A DNA stretch of 64,000 nucleotides from positions 1-64,000 of the forward strand of contig JARJFC010000022.1 in NCBI GenBank assembly GCA_029310945.1. The letters run 5' to 3'. Source of the stretch: Leptospira sp. 96542. GTDB lineage: Bacteria > Spirochaetota > Leptospiria > Leptospirales > Leptospiraceae. Within the stretch, counting starts at the first letter, position 1. Each line of letters opens with the position of its first letter. Positions 57,452 to 64,000 of the stretch are shown one piece after another. Position numbers and translations under genes: made by a program. The notes under the pieces are model-generated. The model was not told the DNA's origin, did no database searches, and was given only the letters and a program-made list of their open reading frames with translations.

Positions 57452-57883
57452 ATGTTTGAAGCCACACATTTTATGAAAACCCAAGACTTACTTGAACGCG
57501 GTATGTCGGCCGCCACTCAGAGGCGAAAGGTTTTGTCAGATAACATTGCGAATGCGGATGTTCCGAACTTCAAACGTTCTGAAGTTGTGTTTGAATCTAT
57601 GATCAAACGTGCGTTAGAATCGGAAAAAATTGAGAAAGAAAAAGCGGTGCCAACAAAGGTTTCAAATGATCGCCATATTGAATTTTTCAAACCCCTCGAC
57701 TACCGGGATGTAAAACCCAAAGTCAATATGGATTACCTCACCACCATGCGACCAGACGGGAACAATATAGACATCGAAAAGGAAGTGGTCGAGGCCAATC
57801 AAAATCAAATGAGTTATAATTTTATGATTGAAAGGTTAAACCAAAACAATCGCCTCCTAAATATCGTAATGCGAACAACTTAA
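57452..57883 (+). CDS. flgB: Flagellar basal-body rod protein FlgB
   Basis: This is a 143-residue proximal-rod subunit of the periplasmic flagellum. The family N-terminus is ERGMSAATQRRKVLSDNIAN with the rod signature ADVPNFKRSEVVFESM; the C-terminal helix is NQNQMSYNFMIERLNQNNRL. ATG 57452 has GAGGGG upstream; an ATG 15 bases earlier is less likely. flgC follows after 53 bases. Confidence 0.96.
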   Translation: MFEATHFMKTQDLLERGMSAATQRRKVLSDNIANADVPNFKRSEVVFESMIKRALESEKIEKEKAVPTKVSNDRHIEFFKPLDYRDVKPKVNMDYLTTMRPDGNNIDIEKEVVEANQNQMSYNFMIERLNQNNRLLNIVMRTT

Positions 57884-57936
57884 AGATAAATTCAGTTAGG
57901 AATGGATCCAGTTAAATAATAGGAAGGTAAAATTTT

Positions 57937-58398
57937 ATGGGTATGTTTGATTCTATTAATATTTCGGCAACAGGACTTTCGGCACAACGTTTACGTATGG
58001 ACGTTATATCGAATAACATTGCAAATTCGACAACCACTCGTAATACAAATGGTGACGGCCCATTTAGAAGAGATAGAGTTATCCTTACTCCCATAAACCT
58101 TCGGACTAAATGGAAAAGTCCAGTGTATCCTTTTGGCATTTCACCTGGTGATGGCAAAGGTGTGAAGGTGATGAAAATTGAAAAGGATATGAGCCCGCTT
58201 AGGCTTACCTATGACCCTACCCATCCTGATGCCATCCAAATTGGTCCGAAAAAAGGTTATGTGGAAATGCCCAATATCAATATTGTAACGGAGATGACAG
58301 ATATGATATCGGCATCACGTTCCTACGAAGCTAATGTACAAATGATCAATGGTTCCAAAACAATGATGAACAAAGCAATGGAGATCGGAAGGGCATAA
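57937..58398 (+). CDS. flgC: Flagellar basal-body rod protein FlgC
   Basis: This is a 153-residue rod subunit. The N-terminal rod motif is ISATGLSAQRLRMDVISNNI, followed by ANSTTTRNTNGDGPFRR. The C-terminal motif is MTDMISASRSYEANVQMING. The ribosome site is AGGAAGG. In most spirochaetes fliE follows flgBC; none is seen in the 5.6 kb to the window edge. Confidence 0.97.
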   Translation: MGMFDSINISATGLSAQRLRMDVISNNIANSTTTRNTNGDGPFRRDRVILTPINLRTKWKSPVYPFGISPGDGKGVKVMKIEKDMSPLRLTYDPTHPDAIQIGPKKGYVEMPNINIVTEMTDMISASRSYEANVQMINGSKTMMNKAMEIGRA

Positions 58399-58740
58399 AC
58401 ACAGTCCTTTGCATTTAGGGAAGAGAGTCTTTGAATATTATAATATTTCTATTTGGGCGCCTCGAATCCGTTATATGATAAAGATTGGATAGAAAAGCGA
58501 CCGCGCTTTACGCTCCAATCTTTCCGATCTGTTAGTTGACCAAAATATTTTAGTTTATGGAAAGGATTTCCGCTGCAATCGCTGGCGCAGGGGTTGGATT
58601 GTTAATTGGAAAAGATTTTCTTGTTTTTCAAATTTAGTCTAAACGGAAGATTCCGATAAGGCAAGAATATGAATGGAGGACTCTTGCACATTTTTTTCTG
58701 AAAGGAATCCGAATTTTAAAACTGGAAGAAGATCAATAAT
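58399..58740. other. Gene-free spacer after flgC
   Basis: No gene over 60 codons was found and fliE is not present here. The stretch holds the split palindromic repeat (58498-58590) and AT-rich sequence. The transcript from flgBC has no clear hairpin terminator. Confidence 0.5.
58498..58590. repeat. Split copy of a CCGCGC palindromic repeat
   Basis: GACCGCGCTTTACGCT (from 58498) matches the left half and CCGCTGCAATCGCTGGCGC (from 58570) matches the right half of the palindrome seen intact at 60544-60573. The halves are 55 bases apart, as if DNA had been inserted in one copy. Confidence 0.55.
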
Positions 58741-58992
58741 CTAAATTAAGTTAGAGGATTGTGTAAGGTGAATACTGTATCTGTACACACAATTTTTATA
58801 CAAAGTCCTTCGTACAGGCTCATCCGCAACCACTACACCCGTGTTTGGTGATGGAACTGCTCCGTTACCGCTACCAAACAGCCCACCTACAATGGCCAGT
58901 CCTCCGAGCGCCAAACCTCCAAGGGCTGTCCCCACTCCTGGAAAGCGAAACTTCCTGTTCCGACTGGCGAGCGCAAGAAAATCCCGGTTACC
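58741..58992 (-). pseudogene. Truncated relative of the LAS-peptidase gene 5' end
   Basis: The frame opens after a TGA at 58993 and encodes RDFLALASRNRKFRFPGVG and then a Gly-rich hydrophobic stretch (ALGGLALGGLAIVGGLFGSG). The gene at 62248-63885 has almost the same start and a similar Gly-rich stretch. Here the frame ends after about 64 further residues, with no domain (ADEPVRRTLYKN). There is no ribosome site. I read it as a remnant or an inactive tail. It is in the same orientation as the intact copy. Confidence 0.7.
58930..58984 (-). repeat. 55-bp direct repeat, copy 1
   Basis: It is identical at 54 of 55 bases to 63826-63880 (A/T difference at one site). It encodes DFLALASRNRK[F/Y]RFPGVG on the minus strand. 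The two copies bound the accessory segment 58985-63825. Confidence 0.92.
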
Positions 58993-59414
58993 TCAGTACG
59001 AGAAAGATAACCAGCATAATCGGAAGCATTATTATAAAAATACAATTTCAACTTAGGATGCTCGACGTTGTATAACAGCGATTTTATTTCTTGGGAAATT
59101 GAAATATAATAAAACTTTAAAAATATTTTTTTGATGTCCTTATAGTAAATTAATTCAGAGGCTCCTTTTTAAGATTGATAAATTGGCCGAAATTTATGTA
59201 ATTTTAAATTTATGAAAAGATTACTTTTAGAGCAGATGAAAGGTAAGGCTAACTGCGGTTGACACGCTACGGACAACCTCGTTTAGCCTAGTTCGTTATG
59301 CGAAGTGCCGGAATACTAAGAAAAATTTCGAAAATAGGTAAAAACAATAAATTAGGTATTAAATTAGGTAAAATACTTGTAAAATTCACAATTGTAGATT
59401 ATTTTCCAAATAAC
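58993..59414. other. AT-rich spacer upstream of the Fic gene
   Basis: A 422-base stretch with no gene. It is AT-rich (for example AATATAATAAAACTTT near 59101, a possible promoter for the Fic gene) and ends in an attC-like palindrome. An ATG at 59298 opens an in-frame extension of the Fic frame, but the added residues do not look like that family. Confidence 0.5.
59247..59301 (+). repeat. attC-like imperfect palindrome
   Basis: GGCTAAC (59247) and GTTTAGCC (59281) pair, with an inner stem GGTTG (59257) / CAACC (59274). GTTATGC follows (59295), like the right core of integron attC sites. It sits just before the Fic gene, as attC sites precede cassette genes. The core bases do not fully fit GTTRRRY, and no integrase gene is seen, so this is only a resemblance. 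Confidence 0.4.
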
Positions 59415-60455
59415 ATGAAAACAATTGAAAAATTAAAAAATGAACTTAAAAGCATTCCGATTGCCACATCTTGGTATCTTTCTGCTTTAGATGAATTTAA
59501 AGGTAAGCAAGAATTATATAATAAACAATCCCCGCAAAAATTAAAACATCTAAAAGAACATGCGCTGATAGAAAGTTCTATTTCATCAAATCGTATGGAA
59601 GGTGTAATTGTCGCTCAGGCTCGAATTGAAACTGTTATTTTTGGAAATGCGTTATTAAAAGATAGAGACGAAGAAGAAGTCAGAGGTTATCAACATGCTC
59701 TGCGATGGATTCATGAATCTTATGAAAAAATTGATTTTAATTTACAAACAATACTAAAACTACATAAAATAAATAGAGGTGATATTTGGGATGCTGGACA
59801 ATTAAAAGAAAAACAAATTGATATTACTGAAATATTACCCAATGGAAAATCAAGAATCAGATTTAAACCACCTGGAGTTAAAGAAAGTAAAATTGGCTTA
59901 TTAAAAGCTATTGATTTATGGAATGAACAAATAAAAGAAAAACATATTCCTCCTCTAATTCTATTAATAGCATTTAATTTCGATTTTCTATGTATACATC
60001 CTTTTAGAGACGGAAACGGTAGAGTTTCTCGATTAATCTTATTACTTCAATTATATAAACTTGGCTATAATATTGGCAGATACATTAGTATAGAACGGAT
60101 TATTGAAGAAAACAAAGAACGTTACTACGAAACCTTGGAACAAAGTTCAAAAAAATGGCATGAGGGTAAAAATGATATATGGCCTTATGTAAACTATATT
60201 TTATTCATCCTTAAAGAATCTTACAAACAACTTGATACAAGATTAGAAAATCTTCCCAACAACAAAGGAAATAAATCTGAACTTATTATTGATTTTATCA
60301 AAAACTCAATTGGAGCATTCAGTATAGCAGATATTAAATATAATTTACCTGGAGTAAGTGTTGAACTAATCCGTAAATTATTAAAAGATTTACAAAATGA
60401 AAATAAAGTTAAAAGTTTAGGAAGAGGTAGAAATGCTAAGTGGGAGAAAATTTGA
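59415..60455 (+). CDS. Fic/DOC-family AMP-transferase with N-terminal inhibitory helix
   Basis: This is a 346-residue Fic protein. The catalytic motif is HPFRDGNGRVSRLI (HPFxxGNGRxxR complete). The N-terminal helix IESSISSNRMEGV carries the class II inhibitory motif (S-x-x-x-E-G), which blocks ATP binding. A flap (IRFKPPGVKESKIG) lies between, and the C-terminus has a winged-helix-like part (IKNSIGAFSIADIKYN). Class II Fic proteins AMPylate a target once relieved. The ATG at 59298 would add 39 unlikely residues. Base content is very AT-rich. It lies in the accessory region after flgBC with palindromic repeats on both sides. The target is unknown. Confidence 0.88.
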   Translation: MKTIEKLKNELKSIPIATSWYLSALDEFKGKQELYNKQSPQKLKHLKEHALIESSISSNRMEGVIVAQARIETVIFGNALLKDRDEEEVRGYQHALRWIHESYEKIDFNLQTILKLHKINRGDIWDAGQLKEKQIDITEILPNGKSRIRFKPPGVKESKIGLLKAIDLWNEQIKEKHIPPLILLIAFNFDFLCIHPFRDGNGRVSRLILLLQLYKLGYNIGRYISIERIIEENKERYYETLEQSSKKWHEGKNDIWPYVNYILFILKESYKQLDTRLENLPNNKGNKSELIIDFIKNSIGAFSIADIKYNLPGVSVELIRKLLKDLQNENKVKSLGRGRNAKWEKI

Positions 60456-60543
60456 TAGGGAGACCTTCCATTCATATTTCTGCCTTAGTGTGATCTTTCG
60501 TTGTTATGTAACATTAGATAACATTTGGAGAAACAAACAACGA

Positions 60544-60573
60544 CCGCGCTATCCGCTGCAATCGCTGGCGCGG
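60544..60573. repeat. CCGCGC palindrome
   Basis: CCGCGC and GCGCGG (60544-60549, 60568-60573) are perfect inverted arms around TATCCGCTGCAATCGCTG. It is GC-rich against very AT-rich surroundings and recurs in split form at 58498-58590. It lies between the Fic gene and the DUF433 gene. Confidence 0.65.
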
Positions 60574-60684
60574 AGCTTTGGCAATGAAAATCCTTAATCA
60601 GGCTACACCCCAGTTTTTGATTTTAATGCTTTTCCAAAGGTTGAAATGGCTTGACGAATCCAGAATTTATACGAAAATCTAGGA

Positions 60685-60906
60685 GTGCTCGATTATAGAA
60701 AATATATTTCATTTGATACGAACATTCGAGGTGGCAAACCTTGTATCCGTGGAATGAGAATTACCGTCTATGACATTCTTGACTATCTCGCATCTGGTAT
60801 GGAGTATGATGAGATTTTGCGAGACTTTCCATACCTCACTAAAGAAGATATTTTGGCGAGTTTGACTTTTGCGGCTGATCAAAACAAATCAATTCTTGTA
60901 GCATAA
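60685..60906 (+). CDS. DUF433-family antitoxin-like protein
   Basis: This is a 73-residue protein with the DUF433 pattern: ISFDTNIRGGKPCIRGMRITVYDILDYLAS, given here as ISFDTNIRGGKPCIRGMRI and VYDILDYLASGM, then DFPYLTKEDILASLTFAAD. These are VapB-like DNA-binding antitoxins that usually pair with a DUF5615 PIN-like toxin, as here. The GTG start lies against AGGA, a tight spacing. A one-base overlap joins it to the toxin frame. Confidence 0.85.
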   Translation: MLDYRKYISFDTNIRGGKPCIRGMRITVYDILDYLASGMEYDEILRDFPYLTKEDILASLTFAADQNKSILVA

Positions 60907-61064
60907 TGCTTCTATATGATGCGAACCTATCGCCTAATTTAGTTGAGCATTTATCTGACTTTTTTCCAAATTCGGAACATGTTTTTTCTCTTGGTATTGA
61001 GTCCTCGGATGAACTCATCTGGGCAAAAGCATCTGAAAAAAATCGAATCTTTCCACATACCTAA
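60906..61064 (+). pseudogene. Truncated DUF5615 (PIN-like) toxin
   Basis: The 52-residue frame MLLYDANLSPNLVEHLSDFF... with SDELIWAKASEKNRIF fits the N-terminal half of a DUF5615 toxin: the metal Asp in LLYDANLSP is present. It ends at TAA where the family continues with a T-x-D-x-D-F motif, so the second acidic metal site is lost. The full family length is about 110. A frameshift or decay is likely, leaving the antitoxin alone. Confidence 0.75.
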
Positions 61065-61346
61065 CAAACCAATTTCATATCAGACAAAGAAATAAACGAT
61101 ATTAAAAGAAATTTCCTAACAGCGCATCGGAAACCCATCTGATTCTATTTTGAGACCACCCATCCAGTATTAGGTGGCTTATACCTTCGTGATTGATGAA
61201 TCAAAGATTTTTAGAGCAAATTCTTTGTTTTGAACAAAAAATCGATAATTTTAGTTGGTTCTTTGGCTCCAAAATCTTTCCAACATGCGTGAGCGCCCAA
61301 CTTAGCGAACATTTTGTTCAATATTATAGTTTTGGCGAGGGCAGGT
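61065..61346. other. Spacer between the toxin remnant and the lipoprotein gene
   Basis: A 282-base stretch without an evident gene. Short overlapping frames on both strands lack ribosome sites and family features. It separates two convergent genes and no terminator-like hairpin was found by eye. Confidence 0.4.
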
Positions 61347-62246
61347 TTAATTCCAGAACTCTTTCGGTTTCTTAAGAAATGCACCAAACACATAACCGAA
61401 ACCATTTTTCGTCTTGATTTTCACCCAAGGTGCTACATTTTCATCGATCTCCCCAATTTTCCCTGTGTCCTCAATCACTTCAACTTCCTCATTCAAAAGT
61501 AATTTCAAAATTATTCCACTGCTAACATCTGGTTCTTTTCTTAAATTGACTCCAGGTTTTCTAATTATATAGACTCCTAGATCAATGTAAGGAATAAATT
61601 CATAGCACTTGTGCGGGCAGGCATTCCTAGCGGTAGGTAAAAACTCTCTTTGATTTACGAAGTTAAAGTATGCTGTATCTCTACAATCATCCACTTGGTA
61701 TTTATTCTTTACATCCCAACAAACTTCTCTAATATCTCTGTTAATCGCATTAAAAGATATTTCTCTGCCACAATAAAAATATCCCCATTTTTCTGGAACA
61801 TGATTCAAAATTGGACTGTAAGCTGATGAAAATTCATAGCAAAAATTCGCCTCTCCATAATGCTTGAAGTAATAGTTTATATCAATATCTTTACGCTTTT
61901 TTGAAGGAAGGAAGGTAAAGCGAATATTCGTACTATTAATTTTATTTTCTCTAATAAACAAGGTCACCTCAAAGTCAAGCGACCTGAATTTCCCCTTCGC
62001 AGTTTTTAAAACTAGTCCGAAATTATCTTTTTTTAGATTTTCAGTTTCTTTTTTTACACCAAATCTTTGAAAGAAATACTCAATCGGATTTTCCCGTTCT
62101 ACAATAAATTCTGAGTATCTAGGAAGCAGAGTTTTAATCTCGCTTTCTTCTGGAGCTAAAGTTATTTTATCTGTAACCAAAGAGCAATTCAATCCAAGAA
62201 GGAATAACAAGAAAATACTTGTGACTGGCAGAAAAAAAATACCCAT
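61347..62246 (-). CDS. SH3b-domain lipoprotein, candidate immunity partner
   Basis: This is a 299-residue protein. The signal peptide ends in a lipobox (FLLFLLGLNCSLV; Cys near residue 21). The body has paired Cys (KCYEF, CGREIS, CWDVK, CRDTAY) suggesting disulfides. The last 75 residues are a bacterial SH3 (SH3_3) domain: VNLRKEPDVSSGIILKLL, EVEVIEDTG, PWVKIKTKNGFGYV. SH3b domains bind peptidoglycan peptides. Its ATG lies one base after the stop of the LAS-peptidase gene (TAG-A-ATG), so the two are one operon. A lipid-anchored cell-wall binder beside a wall hydrolase is a plausible immunity or delivery protein; this is inference. Confidence 0.72.
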   Translation of the reverse strand: MGIFFLPVTSIFLLFLLGLNCSLVTDKITLAPEESEIKTLLPRYSEFIVERENPIEYFFQRFGVKKETENLKKDNFGLVLKTAKGKFRSLDFEVTLFIRENKINSTNIRFTFLPSKKRKDIDINYYFKHYGEANFCYEFSSAYSPILNHVPEKWGYFYCGREISFNAINRDIREVCWDVKNKYQVDDCRDTAYFNFVNQREFLPTARNACPHKCYEFIPYIDLGVYIIRKPGVNLRKEPDVSSGIILKLLLNEEVEVIEDTGKIGEIDENVAPWVKIKTKNGFGYVFGAFLKKPKEFWN

Positions 62247-62247
62247 T

Positions 62248-63831
62248 CTAATTTTTAACAAGCTCAAAATGTAAATGATGTGTATGCGGCGCAATGTTTT
62301 GAACGATAATATTGCTATTAGAAAAGTAAGTGACTACATCTTCATCCTGAAGATATACCTTCAGTTTATATCCACTTGGAACGCTTTCTCCCATAATTTT
62401 AATCAATGCTTTTGTTTTATCTTGATCATAGTTTGGATCCTTTTTCGAATCTGTATTAGAAGCACTCCCTCCATCTTTTCCAGGCAAAGCAATATCCATT
62501 GATGAAGGTCGGTGATGGTGCCCTACAGGATTGAGTGATTTATCTGTGGGGTTTACATAAGGAGAATTCCCAACGCCTGGCATACTAAAGTCGTTTATTA
62601 ATAAAGGACTAACCTTTGTTTCTCCTGTCTGGATTTGATACTCTCGCCACTTTATGGCTCCGTTTACAAATAACTCTGCTGTTGCTTTATCCGTAAATTG
62701 ATGAATATTATCTGCTTCGTGAAATGAATATGTTCCCCAAAGCACATTGCCGCTTTCGTCAAAGCCTCTTGGCTGAATATTGTAGCGTACATCCGTATTT
62801 GCTCCCACCCCTTTTTCCGTATCAACTTGGATATCTATTTCATGGGCGTCAGGGTTTCTAATGTTATGATCATTCATCTCTCCAACTCGAGATTCTAAAT
62901 CTTTTCTATCTAAATTGATATCGTATTCGCGAATTCCAGTTACCCCTCCAATCTCTACTTCCCTACCTCCTGCCGGAATTTTACCTTCAGGAGTCAACAT
63001 ACTCAAGTTGGCAACACCAGGCAATAAAGGAGCAAAGCTTGCGTTGGGTTTAAATTGATTTGGAATCTGATTTTCATTTAGGTAGCTTGTTTTTAGTTTT
63101 TCCACATCCGATTTAGCTAATTTATACATTTTTTCCAATGAATCTGTTAAATGTTTTTTTTCATTTTCAGACAGCAATGGATTGTCTTTCACTAATGTTT
63201 TTAAAAGGTCTCTCGATTTTCCAGGATCTGTATCAATGCCGAAAAACCTTTCTAACACTTGATTTCGGATCCTCACATACTCAGGGTTTGTTGATTCTGG
63301 AGCAATGATTTTTTCCCCAGGTTTAGTTTCCCGATTGCTCTCTCCTCCCGTGGAATCCCCATCTCTCGAATCGTTCGTAAAGGATACAGGAAACCCAAGG
63401 AAAGGCATAAGTCCACGAACCCAACTAGGAATATCTGACCAACTGGATCTAGGAGTTAGGGAAGCTTCCCCAGACAATAAAGATGCAATTTCGCTTAGAA
63501 TGGAATCAGGAAGTCCAAGATTCGGAAGCGACAGATCGGGAATAAAATCTTTAAGTAAATTTTGTATTCCGTCTCTTACTTTGTCTGATAGATTTCCAAA
63601 GTCAAAATCGGAATTCTCCTCCACTCCTGGACTTGCCGCCATCTCAGGGGTTGGCATCGGCGCCTCTGGTGCATCAGGTGGTGGTGGGGCTTCCCCCGTC
63701 ACCTCATCCTCTTTCCTTCGTACAGGACTCGTCGGTATTCCCGCAAGGCCTGCAAGCATCCCGAGCCCACCAATCGCAATACCAGCAATCGGTGTCATAA
63801 CATCGCCAACGAACGCTAAGGTATTCCCCAC
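62248..63831 (-). CDS. Orphan effector-like protein with LAS-type metallopeptidase C-terminus
   Basis: This is a 527-residue protein. The N-terminus begins in the shared 55-bp repeat, then a Gly-rich hydrophobic helix (AGIAIGGLGMLAGLAG) and a Pro-rich linker (EAPPPPDAPEAPMPTP). The middle is disordered or helical. The last 110 residues hold a metallopeptidase signature: HHHRPSSMDIALPG, in which H and D are seven apart (H-x6-D), and then APHTHHLHFEL (H-x-H). This is the LAS zinc-site arrangement of M15/M74/M23-type wall peptidases. The GTG start lies directly against AGGA and the frame is open to TAG at 63886, so it may be a detached tail of a longer protein. Confidence 0.68.
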   Translation of the reverse strand: MGNTLAFVGDVMTPIAGIAIGGLGMLAGLAGIPTSPVRRKEDEVTGEAPPPPDAPEAPMPTPEMAASPGVEENSDFDFGNLSDKVRDGIQNLLKDFIPDLSLPNLGLPDSILSEIASLLSGEASLTPRSSWSDIPSWVRGLMPFLGFPVSFTNDSRDGDSTGGESNRETKPGEKIIAPESTNPEYVRIRNQVLERFFGIDTDPGKSRDLLKTLVKDNPLLSENEKKHLTDSLEKMYKLAKSDVEKLKTSYLNENQIPNQFKPNASFAPLLPGVANLSMLTPEGKIPAGGREVEIGGVTGIREYDINLDRKDLESRVGEMNDHNIRNPDAHEIDIQVDTEKGVGANTDVRYNIQPRGFDESGNVLWGTYSFHEADNIHQFTDKATAELFVNGAIKWREYQIQTGETKVSPLLINDFSMPGVGNSPYVNPTDKSLNPVGHHHRPSSMDIALPGKDGGSASNTDSKKDPNYDQDKTKALIKIMGESVPSGYKLKVYLQDEDVVTYFSNSNIIVQNIAPHTHHLHFELVKN

Positions 63832-63880
63832 TCCTGGAAAGCGATACTTCCTGTTCCGACTGGCGAGCGCAAGAAAATCC
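63826..63880 (-). repeat. 55-bp direct repeat, copy 2
   Basis: Partner of 58930-58984 (54/55 identical). It encodes DFLALASRNRKYRFPGVG and leads into the LAS-peptidase frame. The last 120 bases of the window contain no complete gene; the frame upstream on the minus strand is closed at 63886. Confidence 0.92.
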
Positions 63881-64000
63881 TTGGCCTAGCCTCCGTGGGA
63901 AACACTGGCGCTGGGAGGAATAGATTATTGTAATTTGCTAGGTGTTATGTGAAACCCTGAGAACTCCTTCTTTACCCTAAAATCTATTTTTCCTCCGATC

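Noticed and set aside
57073..57516. 147-codon minus-strand frame across the end of the desaturase gene and the flgB spacer
   Set aside because: It is antisense to two supported genes, has no ribosome site and looks like random composition.
58841..59075. Plus-strand frames of 71 and 76 codons opposite the truncated tail
   Set aside because: They are antisense to the duplicated minus-strand segment and not matched at the other repeat copy.
61211..61405. 64-codon minus-strand frame overlapping the SH3 lipoprotein end
   Set aside because: It overlaps the supported lipoprotein stop and has no ribosome site or family.

Overview
The window looks like chromosome I of a Leptospira, most likely a saprophytic or low-pathogenicity species. 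The pointers are an AT-rich genome, many lipoproteins with loose spirochaetal lipoboxes, a DUF1554 lipoprotein, a DUF1574/MBOAT pair, flagellar rod genes and a spirochaete-type F-ATPase with a pre-sequence on subunit a. All assignments come from reading motifs; no database search was possible.

Layout. 0-8.7 kb: carA, a DUF5808 protein, an MBOAT acyltransferase with a DUF1574 partner, a GAF/degenerate-GGDEF protein, a very acidic protein with seven copies of a short linear motif, and an SLBB protein. 8.7-19.2 kb: the ATP synthase operon atpI-B-E-F-H-A-G-D-C on the minus strand. An AtpZ-like gene lies 3.2 kb upstream, separated by an ilvB-type acetolactate synthase and a lipoprotein. The ilvB leader encodes a short Leu/Val-rich peptide followed by hairpins, so it looks like a classical attenuator. 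19-35 kb: GT-C-like membrane proteins, signal peptidase I, an HpcH-like aldolase, a metallo-beta-lactamase-fold protein, a MaoC-like hydratase, an aldehyde dehydrogenase, lipoproteins, a histone-deacetylase-like enzyme and a DUF4015 lipoprotein. A secreted lipase then appears with a probable membrane-anchored foldase. 36-51 kb: radA, an RNase D-like exonuclease, a GH36 alpha-galactosidase, a DUF4105 protein with no normal start codon, a REC-PP2C phosphatase, a second (class IV-like) deacetylase, pyruvate kinase, a BaiN-like flavoprotein, glyoxalase I and a sterol-desaturase-family enzyme. 51-58.4 kb: an Mla-type lipid transport operon, a membrane-bound AraC regulator with a second desaturase-family enzyme, then flgB and flgC.

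58.4-64 kb is accessory DNA lying directly after flgBC, where fliE would be expected. It holds a Fic protein with an N-terminal inhibitory helix, a DUF433 antitoxin with a truncated DUF5615 toxin, palindromic repeats and an attC-like palindrome. It also holds a two-gene unit: a glycine-zipper/proline-rich protein ending in a LAS-type metallopeptidase motif, followed one base later by an SH3 lipoprotein. A 55-bp sequence coding for the same peptide occurs at both edges of the region (54 of 55 identical). It precedes the peptidase gene at one edge and a truncated relative at the other, as expected for exchangeable tails of a polymorphic toxin-like surface protein. This unit is the best candidate here for an undescribed effector/immunity system.
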